A stretch of 7,129 nt of DNA from Bacteroidales bacterium (GCA_029939445.1 JAOZSY010000139.1:1-7129), one strand, 5' to 3'. Positions 1 to 5,925 are shown, counted from the first letter of the stretch. The notes: generated from the sequence alone by a model not told the origin. A program made the numbers and translations.

Positions 1-192
1 AATAAAAGTCAATTATCTATAACTATAGATTATTATAAAATAATAAACACCTTAAATGATTAAAAAGTAATTGTACATAATAAGGAAGGGTAATTAACTA
101 ATTATTTATTAGACATAGAAATATTTTTAATTAATAAAAACAGTTTCATAAAAAATATTAATAATAAACCTCATATACAATAGAAAAAAAGC

Positions 193-200
193 TACCTTTG
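193..200 (+). promoter_or_regulatory. Candidate -7 promoter box for the 267-residue gene
   Basis: TACCTTTG matches the Bacteroidota -7 element TAnnTTTG exactly. It would start a transcript with a leader of roughly 40 bases before the ATG at 250. No TTG or TTTG stands 18-22 bases upstream, so the -33 part is missing or diverged. The rest of 1-192 is AT-rich DNA with short self-complementary AT stretches and no gene I can support. Confidence 0.4.
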
Positions 201-249
201 GTATATATATTTAAATCATAAAATTAAACTAATATCAAGAACTATACTT

Positions 250-1053
250 ATGAAAAAAATAACAATATTATTATCAGCTCTATTTATTGTGGGAACAATA
301 TTTGGTCAACTAAAGTATTTACCAAGTAAAACAATTGTTATCATATTAGGTGCTCAGAATACACATATTGATTTTGATCAATTTTCAGACATAACATTTT
401 ATTATACTCCTGAACTTGATAAACTTTATAATGATGCAGAATCGTTATCTGATGCAATAGGGATGAAAGACGCTATGAAACTATTCAAGAAAAACACTAG
501 TTCCTCTAAACAAGAGGAGGCTCTTTTATCTTATGAGGGGACTAACAATGTAATCTACCAGAAAGGCTTGTATAAAACATCCTATCTTTTTGATATAAAT
601 GGAATAGTTTATGGTAAATTTTGGGGAGCTGGGCAATTATTTGTTGGCTCAGACAACTATCTTATTAAAAATAAATCGCAAGATTCTGAAGTGTTAAAAA
701 GTTTACTGAAAGATTTAGTAAAAAAAGAAGATACTCGCAAAGCCGGCAAGACAAAAAAAGGCAAAGACTATAGCTGGCAACCTGGATTTGTTCCTACATC
801 AATAACTGTTGTAGATAAAGATGGAAATAATAAAAATATTGTTGAATTAGTAAAAGGCAATGCTGCAACAATGCTAGTATTTGTTCATATTAATTCAGAA
901 TTTGACCCTGTACCAGGGCGAAAAAGTGGAGAAGGTAAAGACCCCGAAAAATATAAAACTGATGTTGCAAAGACAATGACTATAGATAAACAAATGAAAG
1001 ATCTATATAATATTGAAGAAAATATTTATGGAAAAAAATTGATGGCTAATTAA
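250..1053 (+). CDS. Secreted cysteine-free protein of unknown function, C-terminal part redoxin-like
   Basis: I do not recognise this 267-residue protein as a named family. Residues 1-19 form a signal peptide (two lysines, a hydrophobic core, Phe-Gly before Gln20), so it is probably exported to the periplasm. Residues 20-155 have mixed strand and helix character. A basic, Lys-rich linker (about 157-173) follows. Residues 179-220 read like the start of a thioredoxin or peroxiredoxin fold: Gly-Phe-Val-Pro, then a strand ending Val-Asp-Lys-Asp-Gly, then a hydrophobic strand (MLVFVHI) where TlpA- or AhpC-like proteins carry the strand before their active cysteine. No cysteine occurs anywhere in the protein, so if the fold is right the redox site is lost. 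The start is fixed by the signal peptide and by a TACCTTTG box 50 bases upstream. The gene stands alone and converges on the minus-strand rhodanese gene. The redoxin resemblance is a weak inference from sequence pattern only. Confidence 0.75.
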   Translation: MKKITILLSALFIVGTIFGQLKYLPSKTIVIILGAQNTHIDFDQFSDITFYYTPELDKLYNDAESLSDAIGMKDAMKLFKKNTSSSKQEEALLSYEGTNNVIYQKGLYKTSYLFDINGIVYGKFWGAGQLFVGSDNYLIKNKSQDSEVLKSLLKDLVKKEDTRKAGKTKKGKDYSWQPGFVPTSITVVDKDGNNKNIVELVKGNAATMLVFVHINSEFDPVPGRKSGEGKDPEKYKTDVAKTMTIDKQMKDLYNIEENIYGKKLMAN

Positions 1054-1086
1054 TTTACTATCCTTGTTAAAAGAAGAAATACACTT

Positions 1087-1130
1087 ATATTAGAATTTAG
1101 AAGGCTGGAAAAACCAGCTGACTCTAATAT
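1087..1130 (+). other. Two-part stem-loop after the orphan gene, possible terminator
   Basis: Outer arms ATATTAGA (1087-1094) and TCTAATAT (1123-1130) pair perfectly. They enclose a 5-bp stem GCTGG/CCAGC (1104-1108 with 1114-1118) with an AAAAA loop. An asymmetric internal loop of 9 and 4 bases separates the two stems. The structure lies 33 bases after the stop at 1053, where a terminator would be expected, but an AT repeat rather than a T run follows it. Confidence 0.4.
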
Positions 1131-1137
1131 ATATATA

Positions 1138-1171
1138 CAAAAACAGCCAGCTTAAAATAATTTAAGCTGGC
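1138..1171 (-). terminator. Rho-independent terminator of the porin-rhodanese transcript
   Basis: GCCAGCTTAAA (1146-1156) pairs perfectly over 11 bp with TTTAAGCTGGC (1161-1171), with a 4-base loop. On the minus strand it is followed by TGTTTTTG (1145-1138), the T-rich tail expected of an intrinsic terminator. It lies about 127 bases past the stop of the 286-residue rhodanese gene. On the plus strand only CTTT follows, so stopping the opposite transcript there is less certain. Confidence 0.65.
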
Positions 1172-1298
1172 CTTTGCGAAAAATTAATAACCTAAACTAT
1201 GTTATCATAAATGACAACAATAATAAATCGCAAATAATTAAATAGTCTTTTTATTACGGTCTATTTCTTTCAATCGCAATTTAGGGTATTATTCAATA

Positions 1299-2159
1299 TT
1301 ATTTCTTAAACGATTCTCCTTTAGCATCCCACTCATTATAAGCACCATCATATACCTTAACATTTGCATAACCTAAGCTCTTTAATGCAACAAAGACAAT
1401 CCCTGAACGAACAGAAGTACCGCAATACAGAACTATAGTCTTACCCTTAGTAGCACCAACACTTGAGAAAGCAGATTGTAATTCAGAACTTGACAATAAA
1501 GCTCCACTTTTAGTTTCTAGTTTCTTCCATTCTAAATTTTTTGCTCCTGCGATATGACCTTTACTAACAGGCTTAGCAATTGTGCCATTATATTCAGTAA
1601 TATGTCTTACATCTAGCAATACAACATTTGCATTAGTTAGGTTTGACTTAACATAATTATAATCAGCAGCAATACTTTTATTTACTGTTGGGGTAAATGT
1701 AGCCGGAGTAATTTTAGTTTTTGCTTTAGTAATCATAATACGTGCTGAACGCCAAGCTCCCATATCTTTATGAAGTATTTTTACATTTGGAGCACCTATA
1801 TATTTTAGAATCCAATATATTCTAGCAGCATATTTATTTGTTCCATCATCATAAATTAGTATTTCCTTCTTTTCGGAAACACCTTTTGCACCAAAATATT
1901 TTGCTAAATCACTAGGCGACTTAATAAGTCCTTCTACTGCTCCTGCTTTATATAAGTCGTTATGATCTATAAAAACTGCATTCTTAATATGAGAAAGCTT
2001 ATAGTTTTTTGATGATTGTGCAGATATTATTATTGAATTCTTACTTTTTGATGCTTTAGCAAAGTCTTTTGCAGAGATAAAATCTCCTTGAGCTATAGCT
2101 GATGTAGCAATAAGAATAAATGCTACAAATATTGTTGTGAATTTTATAAAATTTTTCAT
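1299..2159 (-). CDS. Secreted tandem-domain rhodanese (thiosulfate/3-mercaptopyruvate sulfurtransferase family)
   Basis: This 286-residue exported sulfurtransferase should move sulfane sulfur from a donor such as thiosulfate or 3-mercaptopyruvate to a thiol or cyanide acceptor through a cysteine persulfide. Residues 1-23 are a signal peptide with likely cleavage at Ala-Ile-Ala/Gln-Gly. The N-terminal rhodanese domain (about 27-140) is of the non-catalytic kind: the loop after ILIYDDG has no cysteine, as is usual for the first half of tandem rhodaneses. The C-terminal domain (about 165-284) is catalytic, with LLDVR (181-185), EY-x-G (189-192), the GHIAGAKN motif (201-208) and the active loop CGTSVRSG with Cys246, the only cysteine in the protein. 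Length is normal for the SseA/rhodanese family. The gene starts 30 bases after the porin stop with no hairpin between, so the two are probably cotranscribed. The loop alone does not decide between thiosulfate and mercaptopyruvate as donor. Export to the periplasm is the notable point. Confidence 0.9.
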   Translation of the reverse strand: MKNFIKFTTIFVAFILIATSAIAQGDFISAKDFAKASKSKNSIIISAQSSKNYKLSHIKNAVFIDHNDLYKAGAVEGLIKSPSDLAKYFGAKGVSEKKEILIYDDGTNKYAARIYWILKYIGAPNVKILHKDMGAWRSARIMITKAKTKITPATFTPTVNKSIAADYNYVKSNLTNANVVLLDVRHITEYNGTIAKPVSKGHIAGAKNLEWKKLETKSGALLSSSELQSAFSSVGATKGKTIVLYCGTSVRSGIVFVALKSLGYANVKVYDGAYNEWDAKGESFKK

Positions 2160-2189
2160 GTTTTTTTTATTTAGTATGTTATATATTTT

Positions 2190-3317
2190 TTAATTGAATT
2201 TTGCTTGTAATTGAACTACTATATAGTTTTTCTTATAATTACTATCTGAATTCAAGAATGTATTATGAGTAAGATTATCCTTAGGTATAACATAATTGCA
2301 TTGCATGCGTACCCAATCATTAAAGTAATAATTAAAACCTATAATAGCTTCGTCTTGAGTTTGCGCTGGAATACTAGCAACATCCGATGTAACGTTAAAA
2401 TACTGATACTTTAATATTGGCGCAAAACCATTGTCAAACTTATACATTATGGCTGTCCAAAAACCATCTTTATGAAAATCTCCTTTTTGAATTGTTGGAG
2501 CAGAACCACATCCACCACCTACAAGAGAAGACCCTCTATCAAATCCATTAATGTATTCACCTTGGAATAGTATTTTACCTTTTTCAACACTAACATCAAC
2601 TCCCCAACGGCGACGTAAATCATCTGGTTCGGTAGCTTGAATTGGTTTTTGTTTTCCCCATCTATAACTAGCTCCGATTTTAACATCTTCTATTGGCTGA
2701 AGAACTACTCTTGCAGTAATATCTTTATCCATATTACCATCATACTTATTCATTCCCTGACCATTAGTAATGGCAAGTCTATAAGTAATAATATTTTCGT
2801 GCTCAAGTCCAAAGAATTTTTTATCACCTGTACCTCCTAGCAATAGAACTCCTATATCGCGAAATGGGCTAGATAACTCATTTACAACACGAGAACGGCC
2901 AATTGTATAAAGCCCGCTACAAGCTGTTGTTAATTCTAAACCAAATTGAGATTTAAACTGTCCCATTGATACCATAAAATATGGTGCAAATCTTTTATAA
3001 GTTACAAATGCATCAAGAATATAAGGGCCTCCTAATGAAGGGCTAAACTCGGCCATAAAATAATAAGAAAAGTCGTAAGGAATTTCTCCTGTTGCCCCTA
3101 ATCTGGCACGTCGTAGATAGAATGAACTTGGTTGTTCTAGTCCATTAATTGCATCAACTTGAACACTATCTCCTAGCATTTGATATTGATACTCGCTTTG
3201 TACAAAACCAATAACTTTGATGCCATCTTCACCTCCCGAGTCAGAGCAACCTTGAGCCATTGATTGTAAAGGCAGTACAAAAACTGCCAATAATATAAAT
3301 ATTAGATACTTTTTCAT
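2190..3317 (-). CDS. Outer-membrane porin, phosphate-selective porin O/P (OprO/OprP) family
   Basis: This predicted beta-barrel of 375 residues should form an outer-membrane channel for small anions. The open frame extends 39 bases further upstream, but the ATG at 3317 is preferred because it places a signal peptide (MKKYLIF..., cleavage near Ala21/Gln22) at the very N-terminus. Family signs are FYLRRARLG (66-74) followed by the alternating strand YDFSYYFMAEFSP, the GQFKSQFGLE turn (119-128), PFRDIGVLL (151-159), the AITNGQGMNKYDGNMDKD region (182-199), and a C-terminal strand ending Lys-Phe-Asn. Barrel strands with alternating aromatic residues continue to the end. Four cysteines (24, 133, 270, 340) are odd for a porin; Cys24 sits just after the signal peptide and Cys270 in a GGGCG loop. 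Cys24 is not preceded by a lipobox. The gene lies between a rhodanese lipoprotein and a secreted rhodanese, which suggests that the solute is a sulfur or selenium compound rather than phosphate. The substrate is inferred. Confidence 0.87.
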   Translation of the reverse strand: MKKYLIFILLAVFVLPLQSMAQGCSDSGGEDGIKVIGFVQSEYQYQMLGDSVQVDAINGLEQPSSFYLRRARLGATGEIPYDFSYYFMAEFSPSLGGPYILDAFVTYKRFAPYFMVSMGQFKSQFGLELTTACSGLYTIGRSRVVNELSSPFRDIGVLLLGGTGDKKFFGLEHENIITYRLAITNGQGMNKYDGNMDKDITARVVLQPIEDVKIGASYRWGKQKPIQATEPDDLRRRWGVDVSVEKGKILFQGEYINGFDRGSSLVGGGCGSAPTIQKGDFHKDGFWTAIMYKFDNGFAPILKYQYFNVTSDVASIPAQTQDEAIIGFNYYFNDWVRMQCNYVIPKDNLTHNTFLNSDSNYKKNYIVVQLQAKFN

Positions 3318-3333
3318 AATTTTTGATTTATCG

Positions 3334-3344
3334 TTTAGGTTATT
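3334..3344 (-). promoter_or_regulatory. Leader 11-mer AATAACCTAAA upstream of the porin
   Basis: AATAACCTAAA on the minus strand lies 16 bases before the porin ATG. The identical 11-mer stands 10 bases before the start of the rhodanese lipoprotein, suggesting a shared leader or regulatory element. It is not a Shine-Dalgarno sequence. Confidence 0.3.
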
Positions 3345-3352
3345 ATTCACTT

Positions 3353-3383
3353 GCAATAGTTAATCTCGTTGTAATTACTACAA
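3353..3383 (-). promoter_or_regulatory. Weak candidate promoter for the porin-rhodanese pair
   Basis: On the minus strand TTG (3383-3381) is followed after 19 bases by AACTATTGC (3361-3353), an imperfect match to TAnnTTTGC. A promoter in this gap is expected because a strong terminator stands at 3416-3441 just upstream. The -7 match has two mismatches, so the position is tentative. Confidence 0.25.
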
Positions 3384-3411
3384 CTAATATAATAATACGG
3401 GTATTTGATTT

Positions 3412-3448
3412 AAAAGAGGAGTAGCTTTAACACTACTCCTCATTTTTT
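3412..3448 (-). terminator. Rho-independent terminator after the rhodanese lipoprotein gene
   Basis: GAGGAGTAG (3416-3424) pairs perfectly with CTACTCCTC (3433-3441) across an 8-base loop, 11 bases after the lipoprotein stop codon. On the minus strand TTTT follows the stem and an A run precedes it; the plus strand has TTTTTT after the stem, so it could work in both directions. It separates the lipoprotein transcript from the porin-rhodanese transcript, although read-through is possible. Confidence 0.75.
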
Positions 3449-3452
3449 ATGT

Positions 3453-4463
3453 TTATTTTGAAATTAAAGGTAAGTCAGATGCGCCACTTGCAGCAGTCCA
3501 TTTATGAGAGTTCAATGCGGTATGTACCATACCATTAGCACCAAACTTTAGGCTAAAAGCATTATATCCTACAATTCTCATATAAGCAGTTACTAGAGCT
3601 GATGTTTGACCAGTCCAGCAATAAGTTACAGCCTTAGCTGCAGGATTATAGTTTTTATACTCACCACCTGCAAGCGTTAAAGGCTTAACTCTAACAGCTG
3701 TTTTTATATTACCATAATGCTCTACATCTTCTGCCATCCAGAAATTATTTATATAATAATCTGAAGGCTTGTCTAATACAGATGCATTTGTAACTGCAGC
3801 AGCAGCAAAACCACCATCTAACACTTTAGTAACTTGTTCTTTTAAAATACCAGGGCCATCAGTAGCAGATGTATTAAGTACAGGATCACCATAATTAGTA
3901 ATTGTACCTAAATCGCCAGGAGCGGCAGCCCAATTAGAGCTATTAGTACCAGCATCACCAACATTATCCGTCCACTTATCAGTACCGTTCGTACCACTCC
4001 AACCACTCATACCCCACTTAATAGCTTTTGCCGTTGGGAATCCACTTAAACGTAGAGCTGTTACAGCATAACAAGCAGTTTGACCAGTATAACACAATAC
4101 AGCAATATTATCATGACCATCAGCTGTAGTTAGAATATCAGCTAAAGTAGAATTAACAGAGTTCTCAATATGGCTTGTTGTAAAGTCGCCAGACTCTCTA
4201 ATATCAATAATATAGAAATCATTATTAGGATCGGCATCAGTGTTAATAGTATATACATTAGATGCTGTTGTAATAAATGAAGTAGCTCCACTTCCTAAAA
4301 CATCGCTCAAATCCATTGAGTTTCCAGTTAAATAAGTTTTTAGTGTTGCGAAATTCTCATTCTCTTCCACTGGGTCAGGCTCAACATCATCCTTTTTACA
4401 GCTTGTTGTAAATAATGCGCCAAAAAGTACTACGGCGAATAAAATTTTAAGTAAGTTTTTCAT
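3453..4463 (-). CDS. Lipoprotein with two rhodanese-like domains, both with a cysteine active loop
   Basis: This 336-residue protein is probably a lipid-anchored sulfurtransferase of the outer membrane. Residues 1-21 are a lipoprotein signal with Cys22 in FTTSC. The mature end CKKDD fits the Lys-Asp/Glu-rich export signal described for surface lipoproteins of Bacteroidota. An acidic linker (25-37) follows. Rhodanese-like domain 1 (about 50-160) has the strand FYIIDIRE (83-90), SHIENSV (97-103) and the loop CYTGQT with Cys124. Domain 2 (about 205-325) has a diverged entry (YYINNFW at 236-242 in place of the Asp-Ile-Arg strand) but keeps a matching loop CWTGQTS with Cys282. Each loop is followed by a helix and a hydrophobic strand, as in the rhodanese fold. 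Classic tandem rhodaneses keep only the C-terminal cysteine, so two matching loops are unusual. A candidate promoter lies upstream and a terminator downstream, so it may be transcribed alone, next to the porin and second rhodanese. ExtH of Geobacter is a possible functional counterpart; this is analogy, not shown homology. Confidence 0.88.
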   Translation of the reverse strand: MKNLLKILFAVVLFGALFTTSCKKDDVEPDPVEENENFATLKTYLTGNSMDLSDVLGSGATSFITTASNVYTINTDADPNNDFYIIDIRESGDFTTSHIENSVNSTLADILTTADGHDNIAVLCYTGQTACYAVTALRLSGFPTAKAIKWGMSGWSGTNGTDKWTDNVGDAGTNSSNWAAAPGDLGTITNYGDPVLNTSATDGPGILKEQVTKVLDGGFAAAAVTNASVLDKPSDYYINNFWMAEDVEHYGNIKTAVRVKPLTLAGGEYKNYNPAAKAVTYCWTGQTSALVTAYMRIVGYNAFSLKFGANGMVHTALNSHKWTAASGASDLPLISK

Positions 4464-4473
4464 AATAATTTAA

Positions 4474-4484
4474 TTTAGGTTATT
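4474..4484 (-). promoter_or_regulatory. Leader 11-mer AATAACCTAAA upstream of the rhodanese lipoprotein
   Basis: This is the second leader copy of AATAACCTAAA, 10 bases before the ATG at 4463 and inside the predicted 5' leader. It is identical to the copy before the porin start. Confidence 0.3.
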
Positions 4485-4515
4485 TGTTTAATATTCATTG
4501 TTATTTATTTCACAG

Positions 4516-4549
4516 CAAAAGTAACATCGTTATTTAAATAACAACCAAA
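4516..4549 (-). promoter_or_regulatory. Candidate promoter of the rhodanese lipoprotein gene
   Basis: On the minus strand TACTTTTGC (-7 box at 4523-4516, next base C) matches TAnnTTTGC. It is preceded by TTG 18 bases upstream (4544-4542) and by TTTG (4549-4546) 22 bases upstream. This is the best Bacteroidota-type promoter in the window and would give a leader of about 45 bases before the ATG at 4463. Confidence 0.55.
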
Positions 4550-4677
4550 AATACTATGGAAAACTACGGTTCTGTTATTGCTATAACACCCGATTCTCTT
4601 ATGAGGAATATCATATTTAATTATTCTAAACTACATATATAGTTAGTATAACATTTGATTATCAAACAATTAAACTA

Positions 4678-4920
4678 TTACCGAAATGATTTTGGATTAG
4701 ATTGGATATTTAGGATAAGAGAAGTCTTAATTTCATGTTTTCCATTAATTTGTATATATTCAATTTTATTTATAACATAAACATCTGTAATAATTCCGAG
4801 AATCTCAAGTGCTGAATCATCATCCATATTATAAGTTATTTTAACTGGCGTTTTGCGCATACTCAGAAGCTCTACTTGGTCGTATAAGCCACATGCTAAT
4901 CTAAAATTATCACTTCTCAT
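4678..4920 (-). CDS. Rof-like small protein (Rho-binding antiterminator type)
   Basis: This 80-residue protein has no signal peptide and should be cytoplasmic. It resembles the Rof/YaeO family, whose E. coli member binds Rho and lowers Rho-dependent termination. The visible pattern is Cys10-x-x-Tyr13-Asp14-x-x-Glu17 near the start, then a strand with ITYNMDDD, then IITDVY (43-48), NKIEYIQI (51-58) and a final strand ending in LILNI. That order matches the small beta-barrel of Rof (Cys..Tyr-Asp..Leu-Glu, a polar strand, then Glu-Tyr-hydrophobic and a last Ile/Leu-rich strand). Length is normal for the family. The start at 4920 keeps the conserved Cys-Tyr-Asp segment; the next Met (residue 21) would remove it. 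It is transcribed alone, divergent from the repeat-protein gene, with a GACTTTTGC promoter-like box about 100 bases upstream. I see no clear terminator after it. The family call rests on pattern recognition; Rho binding is inferred. Confidence 0.7.
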   Translation of the reverse strand: MRSDNFRLACGLYDQVELLSMRKTPVKITYNMDDDSALEILGIITDVYVINKIEYIQINGKHEIKTSLILNIQSNPKSFR

Positions 4921-5021
4921 TTTATTATATCTATTAAATTAATTACTATTACATCCTATTAGCATCTTCAATATATTTAACTAAAAATACAAGTGTATAT
5001 TCGATAAACAGTAATCAGAGT

Positions 5022-5050
5022 GCAAAAGTCGTATATTTTTTACTGTCCAA
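5022..5050 (-). promoter_or_regulatory. Candidate promoter of the Rof-like gene
   Basis: GACTTTTGC on the minus strand (5030-5022) differs from TAnnTTTGC only at the first base. TTG (5050-5048) lies 17 bases upstream of it. It would give a leader of about 95 bases before the ATG at 4920, long for such a small gene. The CTTTTGC core is the same as in the lipoprotein promoter at 4516. Confidence 0.4.
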
Positions 5051-5076
5051 TACTAATTTTACAATAGATAAATAAC

Positions 5077-5084
5077 TATTTTTG
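5077..5084 (+). promoter_or_regulatory. Candidate -7 box for the MORN-repeat gene
   Basis: TATTTTTG matches TAnnTTTG exactly and lies 19 bases before the ATG at 5104, leaving a very short leader. No TTG is present at the expected -33 distance. The region is shared with the divergent Rof-like promoter about 50 bases away. Confidence 0.4.
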
Positions 5085-5103
5085 GCATCTAAACTACAAA
5101 CAA

Positions 5104-5892
5104 ATGAAAATAATAATTTATATATTTATAAGTCTTCTAATTCCTTTAACAGTCGTATCCCAAAAACAGATTACTAAATTAGACGCTATTGGTGATACCA
5201 TAAACAAACTTAGCATTAAAGGGCAAAAAACAGGAATTTGGCATGAGTCTAAAGGAGTAGAATTAGAAATAGGTAACTATAGTTTTGGCAAAAAAGATGG
5301 TGCATGGGTAAAGTATAATATTGATGGGAGAATATCCGTAATTCAAGAGTACCGTGGTGGTAAGCTTAATGGTATAACCACAGTATTTGATCAATTTGGA
5401 ATGTTTAGAAATGAATTCCATTTTAAAGATAACAAATTAAATGGCGCAAATACATACTACGATAGAAATTCGAAAGTAGAGTATAAAAGGCATTATAAGA
5501 ATGGGTTATTACATGGCGAGAATACGAGTTATTATTCTAATGGCAATAAAAAAGAGCATCATTATTATGTGAATGGTAAAAAAGATAGTATTTCAACTTT
5601 CTATAGCGAAGAAGGAATACCACTAGTTATTCTAAACTATAAGAATACTTTATTAAATGGAAGTTACACTACATACTATCCATCGGGAGTATTGAAAAGC
5701 GAAAAAGTTTATATCGACAATTTGGCTCAAGGCAAGTATTATGAATACTATAACACTTCTAGACTAAAAACAGAAGGGACATTAAAAGATGATAAGAAAG
5801 TAGGGAAGTGGACTTATTATAATGAAGATAAAAGCAAATACAAAACTGAAACTTACAAAAAAGGTGTGTTGATAAAAGCAAGATTACATTAA
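5104..5892 (+). CDS. Secreted MORN-type repeat protein (YwqK-like)
   Basis: This 262-residue protein is built almost entirely from repeats of the MORN variant type, often annotated in Bacteroidota as 'YwqK family antitoxin' because of the repeat alone. Residues 1-19 are a signal peptide (cleavage near Val-Ser/Gln20), so it is probably exported. From residue 62 to 253 there are eight consecutive units with an exact 24-residue period starting at 62, 86, 110, 134, 158, 182, 206 and 230. The theme is Gly-Lys-x-x-Gly-x-(Y/W/T)-x-x-Tyr-x-x-(S/D)-Gly-x-x-(K/E) followed by a Tyr-rich strand. A shorter, degenerate unit lies at about 40-61. Such repeats form an open array of beta hairpins and probably bind a partner or surface; none is known here. 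There is no toxin gene beside it, so an antitoxin role is unsupported. The gene appears monocistronic and ends at a strong bidirectional terminator. Confidence 0.85.
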   Translation: MKIIIYIFISLLIPLTVVSQKQITKLDAIGDTINKLSIKGQKTGIWHESKGVELEIGNYSFGKKDGAWVKYNIDGRISVIQEYRGGKLNGITTVFDQFGMFRNEFHFKDNKLNGANTYYDRNSKVEYKRHYKNGLLHGENTSYYSNGNKKEHHYYVNGKKDSISTFYSEEGIPLVILNYKNTLLNGSYTTYYPSGVLKSEKVYIDNLAQGKYYEYYNTSRLKTEGTLKDDKKVGKWTYYNEDKSKYKTETYKKGVLIKARLH

Positions 5893-5925
5893 ACAAAAAT
5901 CATAATTCAACATAGCATATTAAAC

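Noticed and set aside
15..45. Small palindromes ATCTATA/TATAGAT and TATTAT/ATAATA
   Set aside because: They are short, pure or nearly pure A/T, have tiny loops and lie in low-complexity DNA; chance is the simplest explanation.
2160..2189. Terminator or separate promoter between the porin and the secreted rhodanese
   Set aside because: The 30-base gap is A/T-rich with no hairpin and no TAnnTTTG box, so cotranscription is more likely.
2637..2840. Plus-strand open frame of 67 codons
   Set aside because: It lies wholly inside the porin gene on the other strand, has no promoter or recognisable domain, and its composition is what the antisense of a barrel gene would give.
3318..3356. Upstream start giving the porin 13 more residues
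   Set aside because: It would put a polar stretch before the signal peptide. The ATG at 3317 begins directly with a typical Lys-Lys signal sequence.
4568..4660. Imperfect hairpins between the lipoprotein and Rof-like genes, considered as a terminator or small RNA
   Set aside because: The GTTAT/ATAAC stem is 5 bp plus a bulge, and TTTGAT/ATCAAA has a one-base loop. Neither has a T tail, so there is no support for a specific call.
5104..5892. Antitoxin of a toxin-antitoxin pair
   Set aside because: The label comes only from the repeat family. The protein has a signal peptide, and the neighbours are a divergent Rof-like gene and a converging secDF, not a toxin.
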